Source of the DNA: Salipiger sp. CCB-MM3
Lineage (GTDB): Bacteria > Pseudomonadota > Alphaproteobacteria > Rhodobacterales > Rhodobacteraceae
Reading direction: 5' to 3'
NCBI RefSeq assembly: GCF_001687105.1
Contig: NZ_CP014596.1
Coordinates: 1,046,001 to 1,110,000 of the forward strand
Length of the DNA: 64,000 bases
The first letter of the stretch is position 1, and each line of letters starts with the position of its first letter. The position numbers and the translations under genes were made by a program. Positions 51,892 to 60,235 of this stretch are shown one piece after another. Below the pieces are notes generated by a model. It did no database searches and had not been told where the DNA came from. It saw nothing but the letters and a program-made list of their open reading frames with translations.

Positions 51892-52779
51892 TCAGTTCTT
51901 CGGCGGCGACGGCATGTCGCCACCGGGTCCGCCGGGGCCGCCTTCACCACCCATGGGCGGCGCGGCCATCGTGCTCTTCTCGGCGTCGAAATCGACCGGG
52001 ATGGTCAGCGTGCCGGTGTAGCCATCCGAAACGCTGCCGCTCATCGCCAGCGTCTGCTGTTCGATCTCGGCATCGGTGTTGTCGCCGAACACGTTGTCGC
52101 TGGGGATGGTGATCCGGCCAAGGTTGCGGGTGCCGTTGGAATAGCGCGCGTCTTGCTCGTAGATCTTGGCGGCCTCGTCGTCCGGCAGGGCGATCTGCGC
52201 GGTCAGCACCGGCTCGGCTCCGCTCACAGCGGCCTCGGGGGACTCAAAGATCTCGAAGTGAATGTGCGGCCAGCGCCCGTCGTAGCAGCCCGGCACGATG
52301 GTGGTGAACTTCACCTTGCCCTCGTCATCGGCGACGCCGACGCCGCGCAGATAGTTCGCCTCGGGCGTGTCATATAGCGAGTAGAGCCCCGTCGTGTCGC
52401 AATGCCAGACGTAGATCGCGTGCCCGGCGAGCGGCGTGCAGCCGTCGGCATCGACCAAGGTCAATTCCAGATCCAGCTGCAGACCATCGGCCTCGGCGGT
52501 CATTTCGCCGAACGAGGGGCGCAGGTCTTCGCGGATGACGCCTTCTTGGGTCAGCGCGTTCACCACCGATCCATCGCGGCTGTTGCTGCCATCGGCGGGG
52601 TAGGGGCCAGCGGTCTCCCACGGCAGTGCCACGCATTGCGCCGCCAGCGCAGGCAGACCGGATGCCGAAGCAAGGCCGACACCGCCGAGAATGCTGAGAA
52701 GTTTGCGGCGGCCGATCATCCGCGGCAGATCGTGAGAGAAGCCGAGATCATGGTCATCGTGGTCGTGGCTATGCGTCAT
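51892..52779 (-). CDS. Exported intradiol ring-cleavage dioxygenase-like protein
   Basis: Protein of 295 residues. A His/Asp-rich start (THSHDHDDHDLGFSHD) precedes a twin-arginine leader GRRKLLSILGG (about 23-33) and cleavage near PALAAQ. The intradiol core shows the iron-ligand pattern: Tyr in TTGLYSLYD, then Tyr and two His in PGCYDGRWPHIHFEIF. The C-terminus is Gly/Pro-rich (GGEGGPGGPGGDMPSPPKN). Export is unlike cytoplasmic catechol dioxygenases; such periplasmic relatives have no settled function. It stands alone, convergent with the GntR gene. Confidence 0.86.
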   Translation of the reverse strand: MTHSHDHDDHDLGFSHDLPRMIGRRKLLSILGGVGLASASGLPALAAQCVALPWETAGPYPADGSNSRDGSVVNALTQEGVIREDLRPSFGEMTAEADGLQLDLELTLVDADGCTPLAGHAIYVWHCDTTGLYSLYDTPEANYLRGVGVADDEGKVKFTTIVPGCYDGRWPHIHFEIFESPEAAVSGAEPVLTAQIALPDDEAAKIYEQDARYSNGTRNLGRITIPSDNVFGDNTDAEIEQQTLAMSGSVSDGYTGTLTIPVDFDAEKSTMAAPPMGGEGGPGGPGGDMPSPPKN

Positions 52780-52918
52780 GTCTGAAACTTTCGCTTGTTC
52801 TTGGTCTTGTCACCTAGAGGTATTCCACGCGCGGGGCGCGGAGTTCCGTCGCAGAAAGTTTTGCGTCTGACGATTTCGTGAGCCGTGGCAGGGGATTGGC
52901 GTCGCGAACGATGCTCGG

Positions 52919-55900
52919 TCAGGTTTTCACCAGCCGGTAAATCGCCGGGATCACCAGAACCGTCAGCGCGGTCGAGGTCAGCAGTCCGAAGAGCAGCGAA
53001 ATCGCCAGACCTTGAAAGATCGGGTCCATCAGGATCACCGCCGCGCCGATCATCGCCGCCAGCGCGGTCAGCAGGATCGGCTTGAAGCGCGTCGCGCCCG
53101 CCTCGATCAGCGTTTCCACGTCGAGCGGTCTTTCTGGGTTCGAGTGGCGGATGAAGTCCACCAGCAGGATCGAGTTGCGCACGATGATGCCTGCCAGCGC
53201 GATGAAGCCGATCATCGAGGGCGCCGAGAAGGGTGCCCCGAAGAGCCAGTGCCCGAACATGATGCCGAGGAAAGTCAGCGGCACCGGCGTCAGGATCACC
53301 AGCGGCAGGCGGAAGCTGCCGAACTGCGCCACCACAAGGATGTAGATCCCCAAGAGTGCCACGGCAAAGGCCGCGCCCATATCGCGGAAGGTGACCCATG
53401 TGACCTCCCATTCGCCGTCCCACAGGATGCTCGGTACTGAGGTGTCCTGCGGCTGGCCGTGCATTGAGATGGTTGGCTGTTCACCCTCGGGCCAGTTGAG
53501 CCCATCCAAGATATCCGCCGATGCGAGCATGCCGTAGAGCGGCGACTCGAACTCGCCCGCCATCTCGCCCATGACCATGATCGTCTCGATGCCGTTGTGG
53601 CGGAAGATCGGGTAGGAGGTGAGCTCGTCCTGCAGGGTGACCACATCGCCCAGTTCCACCACGCCGCGCCCGCCGGGCAAGGCGTCTGCCGGGACGGGCG
53701 TCGAGAGCGCGGTGGCGTCCATCACTCGGTCGGAGCGGTCCCGTGACAGCACGATGGGAATAGGCCGCCGATCGCCGCCGCGGTGCGAATAGCCCACGGT
53801 TCCCTCGCCGTAGAGCAGCGAGAGCGTATCCAGTGCGTCGGATTCCTCTACCTTGTAGAAATCCAGCGCCGAAGGATCGAGCACCACCCGGCGGCGCGGG
53901 GCCTGCACGCCGTAATTGTCGTCGACATCGACCACATAAGGGATCTCGTCGAATGCGGCGCGCACGCGCTCGGCGACCATGCGGCGGGTCTCGGCGTCCG
54001 GGCCGTAGACCTCTGCCATGAGCGTCGAGATCACCGGCGGGCCGGGGGGCGGCTCGACGGCTTTCAGCACCGTGCCCTCGGGCAGGTTGAGCGTGGTCAG
54101 TTTCTCGCGCAGGTCGAGCGCGATCTCATGGCTGGTGCGGTCGCGCTCGGCCTTTGCGGCGAGGTTGATCTGCACGTCCCCCATTTCGGGCATTTGCCGC
54201 AGGTAGTAGTGCCGCACCAGCCCGTTGAAGTTGAAGGCCGAGGCGGTGCCCGCATGGGTTTGGGCCGAGATCGCCTCGGGCAGTGAAAGCGCCACACGCG
54301 CCACTTGCTGTGCCACGGCAGCCGTCGTTTCCAGCGCGCTGCCCTCGGGCAGGTCGATGACCACCGAAAGCTCGGACTTATTGTCGAAGGGCAGCAGCTT
54401 GACCGTCACGTCGCGGGTGTAGAGCGCGGCGAGCGAGCCGAAGGAGAGCACCGCGACCACGAGCAGGAAGAGCGCCGAGACGGATTTGCGTGCCAGCAGG
54501 GGGCGCGCGACGGCGGCATAGACGCGTCCCAGTGCCCCGCCCGCCGCGCCGTGCTCGGCACCGTGGTGGAGCGGCGCGCGGCCCGCGATTTTCAGCATCA
54601 GCCACGGCGTGATGATCACCGCGACAAAGAAGGAAAAGATCATCGCTGCCGAGGCATTGGCGGGAATAGGGCTCATGTAGGGGCCCATGAGGCCCGACAC
54701 GAACAGCATGGGCAGCAGCGCCACCACCACCGTCAGCGTCGCCACGATGGTTGGGTTGCCAACCTCTGCCACCGCCGCGACGGTGGCGCCAAAGCGGCTC
54801 TGGCCCTCGCGCTTCATCGCCCAGTGGCGGGCGATGTTCTCGATCACCACGATGGCGTCATCGACGAGGATGCCGATCGAGAAGATCAGCGCGAACAGCG
54901 ACACGCGGTTCAGCGTATAGCCCATGATCCATGCGGCGAAGAGCGTCAGAAGGATCGTCACCGGGATCACGATCGCCACCACGATGGCCTCGCGCCAGCC
55001 GATGGCAAAGAGCACGAGGATGACGATGGAAATGGTCGCCAGCCCGAGGTGGAAGAGCAACTCGTTGGCCTTCTCATCGGCGGTCTCGCCATAGTCACGG
55101 GTGATCTCGACCTCGATGGAGGAGGGGATGATCTCGCCCTCCATCGCCTCGATCCGGTGCAGGATTTCCTCGGCCACGATCACCGCATTGGCCCCGGCGC
55201 GCTTGGCCAGCGCCAGCGTCACCGCGGGGCGACTCTCAAGGCCCTCCGGTCCGTGGGTGGCGGTACTGACATAGTCCGAGCCGGTGTCGGTCTCGAGCGT
55301 CAACTCGGCCACGTCGCGCAGGTAGACGGTGCGCCCGTCGCGGGCGGTCAGCTCGAGGTTGCCGATTTCCTCGGCGGTGGTCAGGGTCTCGCCCACAACC
55401 AGCCCGACCTGCCTGCCGCCCTCGCGCAGGGTGCCGAGCGGCAGCGAGGTGTTGGCGCCCTCGATCTTGGCCCAAAGCTGCTGCAGGGTGATCCCGTAGA
55501 GCGCCAGCCGCGCCGGGTCTGGGTTCACGCGCAGCTGCGGTTCGGTGCCGCCGATGACATAGGTGAGGCCCACATCCTCGATCGCCGCCAGCCGCGCCTC
55601 GACCTCGCGCGCGACGCGGGTCAGGTCGGCGGGGGTGACCCCGGTCTGCCCCGCGGCAGGCGAGAGGGTGAGCGCCACGATGGCCACGTCATTGATGCCG
55701 CGCCCGACGATCAGCGGCTCGGGGATGCCCACCGGGATGCGGTCCATATTGGCGAGAATGCGGTCGCGCACCCGCAGGATCGCGGTGTCGGACGAGACGC
55801 CGACGTCAAAGCGCGCGGTGACCATGACCGCATCGTCGCGGGTCTCGGAATAGACGTGTTCGACCTCGTCGATGCCCTTGACGATGGTCTCCAAGGGCTC

Positions 55901-56134
55901 GGTCACCAGTTTCACGGCGTCGCCTGCGCGCAGCCCGTTGGCCTGCACATGGATGTCGACCAGCGGCACGGAAATCTGCGGCTCCTCCTCGCGCGGCAGG
56001 GCGGCGAGGGCGATGAGCCCCACCGCCAGCGAGGCGATCAGGAAGAGCGGTGTGAGCGGAGAGTTCAGGAAGGCGTGGGTGAGGTGTCCGGCCAGACCGA
56101 GGGCCCCGCTGGGCCCGGTGTCATGATCACTCAT
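52919..56134 (-). CDS. RND efflux permease (second system)
   Basis: Inner-membrane pump of 1071 residues, full length. The N-terminal helix is followed by LPREEEPQISVPLVDIHV, a signature of the MdtB/CusA-like branch common in proteobacteria. The proton-relay helix reads FSIGILVDDAIVVIENIARH (about 425-445). Two large periplasmic loops and twelve helices are in the expected places. The start overlaps the adaptor stop by 8 bp, so the two are coupled. No outer-membrane channel gene is adjacent. Substrate unknown; the operator upstream hints at sulfur-stress or low-oxygen control. Confidence 0.95.
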   Translation of the reverse strand: MSDHDTGPSGALGLAGHLTHAFLNSPLTPLFLIASLAVGLIALAALPREEEPQISVPLVDIHVQANGLRAGDAVKLVTEPLETIVKGIDEVEHVYSETRDDAVMVTARFDVGVSSDTAILRVRDRILANMDRIPVGIPEPLIVGRGINDVAIVALTLSPAAGQTGVTPADLTRVAREVEARLAAIEDVGLTYVIGGTEPQLRVNPDPARLALYGITLQQLWAKIEGANTSLPLGTLREGGRQVGLVVGETLTTAEEIGNLELTARDGRTVYLRDVAELTLETDTGSDYVSTATHGPEGLESRPAVTLALAKRAGANAVIVAEEILHRIEAMEGEIIPSSIEVEITRDYGETADEKANELLFHLGLATISIVILVLFAIGWREAIVVAIVIPVTILLTLFAAWIMGYTLNRVSLFALIFSIGILVDDAIVVIENIARHWAMKREGQSRFGATVAAVAEVGNPTIVATLTVVVALLPMLFVSGLMGPYMSPIPANASAAMIFSFFVAVIITPWLMLKIAGRAPLHHGAEHGAAGGALGRVYAAVARPLLARKSVSALFLLVVAVLSFGSLAALYTRDVTVKLLPFDNKSELSVVIDLPEGSALETTAAVAQQVARVALSLPEAISAQTHAGTASAFNFNGLVRHYYLRQMPEMGDVQINLAAKAERDRTSHEIALDLREKLTTLNLPEGTVLKAVEPPPGPPVISTLMAEVYGPDAETRRMVAERVRAAFDEIPYVVDVDDNYGVQAPRRRVVLDPSALDFYKVEESDALDTLSLLYGEGTVGYSHRGGDRRPIPIVLSRDRSDRVMDATALSTPVPADALPGGRGVVELGDVVTLQDELTSYPIFRHNGIETIMVMGEMAGEFESPLYGMLASADILDGLNWPEGEQPTISMHGQPQDTSVPSILWDGEWEVTWVTFRDMGAAFAVALLGIYILVVAQFGSFRLPLVILTPVPLTFLGIMFGHWLFGAPFSAPSMIGFIALAGIIVRNSILLVDFIRHSNPERPLDVETLIEAGATRFKPILLTALAAMIGAAVILMDPIFQGLAISLLFGLLTSTALTVLVIPAIYRLVKT

Positions 56135-57104
56135 CGGACAGAAGCACCGTTTCGCCGGATTCGAGCCCGGTCAGGATTTCGCGCCAAGGGGCACCGTCGC
56201 GGATCATTTCTCGGCCCGGCACCACGATCCGCTGCACCGGCCCGTCAGTGGTCTCCAAGGTCACCATGTCGAGCCCGCCGCCCCGCGACAGCGCCCGTTC
56301 CGGGACAAGGATCGCGTCCTGCGTGCCGACCGGCAACCGCACTGGCAGGCGCAGGCCCACGTAGCGCTCTTCGAGCCCGCCCACTTCCACATCCGCCTGC
56401 AGCCGCCCGCCTTCGATCTGCGGGTAGAGCTTGGCAATCGTGCCTTCGCCGCTGTCCATCTCGATCTTGTCGCCCTCCGCCAGAGATTGCGCAAAGCGTT
56501 CCGGCACCGAGAGCCGCAGGAACGCGCCGCCGCTGCCGATCAGGGCAACGGTCTCGCCCTGCGCAATGAAGGACCCGCGCGACACCGGGACCGACAGCAC
56601 GATGCCCGCCTCCGGAGCGGTGACGCCGCCTTCCTCGATCTGCCGCTGGATCACCCGGCGCTGCGCTTCGGTCGCGGTGATCTGATTGCTCAGCACATCG
56701 ACCGAGGTTTGCAGCGCATCAAGCCGCTGCGCCGAGATCGTGCCGCTTTGCTGCAGGGTCTTGCCGCGGTCGAGATCGGCCTGCGCATTGCTCAGCTGCG
56801 CGCGCAATGCTTCCGCCTGCGCGTTGAGCGCGTCGATCTGCACGCCGAGTTTCTCATCCTCGATGGTGGCGACGATCTGCCCGGTCTCGACGTGATCGCC
56901 CTCGGTCACCGACAGGTCCACCAGCGTGCCAGCGATACGGGCCCGCGCCGGAAGCTGGTTGCGGGTCTCGACCTCGCCATAGACCGGCTTCCATTCGGTG
57001 ATGGTCTCGGGGGTCGCCACATAGGGTTCGGGGGGCGCACCGGTCTCGGCCAGCGCGGCGCTGGCGGCGGTGAGCAGGAAAATCGGTAGGACGGAAAATC
57101 GCAT
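56127..57104 (-). CDS. RND efflux periplasmic adaptor (second system)
   Basis: Membrane-fusion protein of 325 residues. Signal peptide residues 1-19 (ends AALAE). Lipoyl half LVDLSVTEGDHVETGQIVATIED (about 62-84), an alpha-hairpin (about 90-150), second lipoyl half with APEAGIVLSVPVSRGSFIAQGETVALIG and a beta-barrel. First gene of a two-gene operon; its upstream region carries an FNR-like box, a -10-like element and a 26-bp inverted-repeat operator. Confidence 0.92.
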   Translation of the reverse strand: MRFSVLPIFLLTAASAALAETGAPPEPYVATPETITEWKPVYGEVETRNQLPARARIAGTLVDLSVTEGDHVETGQIVATIEDEKLGVQIDALNAQAEALRAQLSNAQADLDRGKTLQQSGTISAQRLDALQTSVDVLSNQITATEAQRRVIQRQIEEGGVTAPEAGIVLSVPVSRGSFIAQGETVALIGSGGAFLRLSVPERFAQSLAEGDKIEMDSGEGTIAKLYPQIEGGRLQADVEVGGLEERYVGLRLPVRLPVGTQDAILVPERALSRGGGLDMVTLETTDGPVQRIVVPGREMIRDGAPWREILTGLESGETVLLSDE

Positions 57105-57139
57105 GGCAGCCCCTCGTGGTCAGGTGGCGATCCTGAGTA

Positions 57140-57165
57140 TTCATATTCTTCAACGTGAATATGAA
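57140..57165 (-). promoter_or_regulatory. SqrR/BigR-type operator upstream of second RND operon
   Basis: Perfect 9-bp inverted repeat TTCATATTC, 8 bp, GAATATGAA. The inner part is exactly ATTC-N8-GAAT (57145-57160), the site described for the persulfide-sensing ArsR-type repressor SqrR. It lies 36 bp before the adaptor start and just downstream of the predicted transcription start, fitting repression. No ArsR gene lies nearby, so the regulator would act from elsewhere. Confidence 0.65.
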
Positions 57166-57180
57166 GGAAGTTCCAGTGAT

Positions 57181-57221
57181 ATCTTACCGTTTCGGCTTGG
57201 AGGTCCCTTGATTTGGGTCAA
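57181..57221 (-). promoter_or_regulatory. FNR-type box and -10 element of second RND operon
   Basis: TTGATTTGGGTCAA at 57208-57221 matches the FNR/FnrL consensus TTGAT-N4-RTCAA on both halves. On the minus strand TAAGAT (57186-57181) follows as a possible -10. The box centre would then lie about 40 bp before the start of transcription, the class II activation position. No plus-strand gene begins nearby, so the box must serve the leftward RND operon. Confidence 0.6.
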
Positions 57222-57331
57222 GTGAGGTGAGGCCAATCGGCGTAGGGCAGCTCGGGTGCTTTTTTACATCCGAACTGCCCCTCATCGACCCGCAGAGATA
57301 CATCTCTGGCGCGCCGAAATATGCCGCGCGG

Positions 57332-59368
57332 TCAGAGGTCTCGCGCGATCCGCAGCGCGTCGTAAATCGCCGCATGGGTGTTGCGCGCGGCCACAGCATC
57401 TCCGATGCGGAACAGGCGGAACCCGCCGCCGGGATTGCGCTCGACGCTCTGCACGGCGCCAGTGGAAAGCGCCTCGTAATCGACCTCGCCGAGATTGCGC
57501 GACAGCGGCTTCAGCGCGAAATAGAGCTCGTCGAGCGGGCGGGTGCCATGGTTGACCACAATCTGATCGACCTGCCGCTCGCGCGTCACATCGCCATAGT
57601 CCGAGCCCAGAACGGCGCGCAGTTGATTGCCGTCGCGGGACACCGAGCGCAGCCGCCACGTGACGGTGAAGGTGGTGTCGCGGGTCTGCAGGGCGCGCAT
57701 GTAGGGCACGAGGTTCATCGCCATGACCTCTGGCGCGAAGGCGCGGTCGGGGGTGACGATCTCGACCCGCGCGCCGGTGGCAGAGATCACATCGGCGGCC
57801 TGCAGCCCCGCGTGATCGCCCGCGTCGTCGTAGACCAGCACGTTCTGGCCGGGTTTGACGTCGCCCGACAGGATGTCCCATGCCGAGACCACCAGATCGT
57901 TGCCGCCGGTCAGCACCTCGGTATGCGGCAGCCCGCCGGTGGCGATGATCACCTCGTCAGGTGCCGTGTCCAGAACGTCAGCTTCATCCGCGAAGGCGTT
58001 GAAGCGGAAGGAAACCCCGCGTTTTTCGCATTGCTCGAAACGCCATGCGATGATCGATGACATCTCGCGCCGCCGCTCCTGCAACGCGGTGAGGCGGATC
58101 TGCCCGCCGGGCTGGTCCGCCGCCTCGAAGACGGTCACCGCATGGCCGCGCTCGGCGGCGACGCGGGCGGCCTCCATGCCTGCCGGTCCGGCGCCGACGA
58201 TGGTCACGCGCTTCGGTGCCTCGGCCTTGGCGATGGCGTGGGGCATTTCGATCTCGCGCCCGGTCGAGGGGTTGTGCAGGCACAGCGCCATGCCGCCCTG
58301 ATAGATGCGGTCGAGGCAGTAGTTGGCACCGACGCAGGGGCGGATGTCGTCTTCGCGGCCTTGGGTGAGTTTGCGCACCAGATGCGGGTCGGCCATATGG
58401 GCGCGGGTCATGCCGACCATATCGAGCTTGCCGCTGGCGATGGCGTGGCGCGCGGTGGCGACATCGGGGATTTTGGCGGCATGGAAGGTGGGGAAATTCG
58501 TCGCGGCGCGGATCTCTCCGGCGAAATCGAGATGCGGTGCGCCGGCCATGCCCTGAATGGGGATCAGATCGGTGAGGCCTGGATCGGTGTCGATATGGCC
58601 GCGCACCACGTTGAGGAAATCGACCAGCCCCGAGTCCTTCAGCTTCTGCGAGATCGCCAGACCCTCCTCGCGGCCGGTGCCGCCAGGCAGGCACTCGTCG
58701 CCGGTGTAGCGCACGCCGACGATGAACTCTTCGCCGCAGCGCTTGCGGATGGCGCGCAGCACGTCAAAGCCGAAGCGCAGACGGTTGTCGAGATCGCCGC
58801 CGTAGGGCGCATCGAGATCATTTGTCAGCGGCGACCAGAACTGATCCATCAGGTGGCCGTAGGCTTCAAGCTCGATGCCGTCGAGTCCGGCGGTCTGCAT
58901 GCGCTCTGCGGCTTCGGCGTAATCCTCGATCACCCGCGCGATATCCCAGTCTTCCATCTTCTTGGGGAAGGCGCGATGCGCGGGCTCGCGTTCGTATCCG
59001 GGCGAGATCACCGGCAGCCAGTCGCCCTTGTCCCAGCGGGTGCGGCGGCCAAGGTGGGTGAGCTGGATCATCACCGCGCAGCCCTCGTCGTGGCACTCCT
59101 GCGCCAGCTTGCTCATCCATCCGACCACTTCGTCTTTCCACGCGAGGACGTTGTTGAACACCGGCGGGCTGTCGCGCGAGACCGAGGCCGAGCCCGCGGT
59201 CATGGTCAGCGCAACTCCGGCCTTGGCGCGCTCCACATGGTAGGCGCGGTAGCGGTCCTTGGGCATGCCGTCCTCGGGGTAGGCGGGCTCGTGGCTGGTG
59301 ATCATGATGCGGTTTTTCAGCGTCAGATGCTTGAGCTGATAGGGCTGCAAAAGCGGATCGTTCGACAT
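57332..59368 (-). CDS. TMADH/2,4-dienoyl-CoA-reductase-type flavoenzyme (probable N-methyl demethylase)
   Basis: Protein of 678 residues. An N-terminal FMN barrel (about 1-370; LKNRIMITSHEPAYPEDGMP, MIQLTHLGRR) is followed by an iron-sulfur loop and FAD/NAD domains (VTIVGAGPAGMEAARVAAERGHAVTVFEA at about 390-418). The cluster loop reads CVGANYCLDRIYQGGMALC; compared with the C-x2-C-x2-C pattern of trimethylamine dehydrogenase, the second Cys is Ala. Related enzymes demethylate dimethylglycine, proline betaines or N-methylproline. ATG 59368 gives MSNDPLLQPYQLKHLTLKNR and follows AGAAGG. Divergent from a TetR gene. Confidence 0.88.
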   Translation of the reverse strand: MSNDPLLQPYQLKHLTLKNRIMITSHEPAYPEDGMPKDRYRAYHVERAKAGVALTMTAGSASVSRDSPPVFNNVLAWKDEVVGWMSKLAQECHDEGCAVMIQLTHLGRRTRWDKGDWLPVISPGYEREPAHRAFPKKMEDWDIARVIEDYAEAAERMQTAGLDGIELEAYGHLMDQFWSPLTNDLDAPYGGDLDNRLRFGFDVLRAIRKRCGEEFIVGVRYTGDECLPGGTGREEGLAISQKLKDSGLVDFLNVVRGHIDTDPGLTDLIPIQGMAGAPHLDFAGEIRAATNFPTFHAAKIPDVATARHAIASGKLDMVGMTRAHMADPHLVRKLTQGREDDIRPCVGANYCLDRIYQGGMALCLHNPSTGREIEMPHAIAKAEAPKRVTIVGAGPAGMEAARVAAERGHAVTVFEAADQPGGQIRLTALQERRREMSSIIAWRFEQCEKRGVSFRFNAFADEADVLDTAPDEVIIATGGLPHTEVLTGGNDLVVSAWDILSGDVKPGQNVLVYDDAGDHAGLQAADVISATGARVEIVTPDRAFAPEVMAMNLVPYMRALQTRDTTFTVTWRLRSVSRDGNQLRAVLGSDYGDVTRERQVDQIVVNHGTRPLDELYFALKPLSRNLGEVDYEALSTGAVQSVERNPGGGFRLFRIGDAVAARNTHAAIYDALRIARDL

Positions 59369-59412
59369 GCGTGGTGCCTTCTGCGGATAGGGTGCCTGCG
59401 CGTCAGAATTCC

Positions 59413-59492
59413 AAAATGTGCACACCTGTCAAGAAATAGTTCACCACTGACCGTGGCGACGGTGAGTAAATCTGGACAGTAGTGCACATTTT
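59413..59492. promoter_or_regulatory. Inverted operator pair between flavoenzyme and TetR genes
   Basis: AAAATGTGCAC at 59413-59423 and its exact complement GTGCACATTTT at 59482-59492. The match continues inward: both copies read AAAATGTGCACxxCTGTC, 16 of 18 bases identical. Each is about 45-50 bp from one of the two divergent starts, so each could cover one promoter. The likely binder is the adjacent TetR protein. Confidence 0.7.
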
Positions 59493-59540
59493 GTAGACAA
59501 GGGGGTAGGCAAGGGGGCACCGACCATCAAGGCGCAGGAC

Positions 59541-60179
59541 ATGACCGAGAATTCTTCGACCGACCGCGGCTGGCGCGGATCGCAGGACGTCTGGCTGGAC
59601 GCGGCCTATGCGGCGCTTGTAGAGAAGGGCGTCGATGCGGTGAAGATTCTGCCGCTGGCCAATGCGCTGCAGCTGTCGCGGACGAGTTTCTACTGGTTCT
59701 TCAAGGATCGAAAACAGCTGCTGAGCATGTTGCTCGACCGTTGGGAGGCCAGCACCACCGGCGCGTTGGTGGCGGCCAGCCGGGATTATGCGGCCACTGA
59801 GACCGAGGCGATGCTGAATGTCATCAGCACCTTCCTGTCGGATGAGCTTTTCGACACCAAGCTCGAGATCGCCGTGCGGGCCTGGGCACAGCAGGATCCG
59901 CAGGTTCTGGAGCGGCTGCAGAGCGCCGATGCCGAGCGGCTGGCGGCGCTGCGCGAGATGCTGGAACGCTGGGGGCACGGGGCCGAGGATGCCGACGTGC
60001 GGGCGCGGACCATCTATCTTGTGCAGGTCGGCTATATCTCGATGCGGGTGGAAGAGCCGCTGGCGGAACGTCTGGAACGCTTTCCGAGCTACGTGGAAAT
60101 CTACACGGGAAAGCGCCCGCCGCAACAGGAGATGGAACGGTTCATGGCGCGGATCGGCTATCGCGGCGCGGCGTCCTGA
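59541..60179 (+). CDS. TetR-family transcriptional regulator
   Basis: Protein of 212 residues. HTH at about 14-60 (WLDAAYAALVEKGVDAVKILPLANALQLSRTSFYWFFKDRKQLLSMLLDRW). The C-terminal ligand domain contains AVRAWAQQDPQVLERLQSADAERLAALREML, seen in regulators of demethylase genes in this group. Divergent from the flavoenzyme gene and probably its regulator. The GTG-free start ATG 59541 is the first after the operator pair. Confidence 0.9.
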   Translation: MTENSSTDRGWRGSQDVWLDAAYAALVEKGVDAVKILPLANALQLSRTSFYWFFKDRKQLLSMLLDRWEASTTGALVAASRDYAATETEAMLNVISTFLSDELFDTKLEIAVRAWAQQDPQVLERLQSADAERLAALREMLERWGHGAEDADVRARTIYLVQVGYISMRVEEPLAERLERFPSYVEIYTGKRPPQQEMERFMARIGYRGAAS

Positions 60180-60198
60180 CCGTTTTGAATGGGGGGCA

Positions 60199-60219
60199 CC
60201 GCGCGCATTTGGCGCGCGG
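60199..60219. terminator. Hairpin between TetR gene and aminotransferase gene
   Basis: CCGCGCGC and GCGCGCGG pair around a 5-nt loop in the 56-bp gap between convergent stop codons. Probably a shared transcript end. Confidence 0.6.
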
Positions 60220-60235
60220 CGCGTGATGTGCAGGC

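Noticed and set aside
54305..56569. Plus-strand frame of 754 codons
   Set aside because: Shadow of the RND permease and adaptor; low-complexity Arg/His/Gln content.
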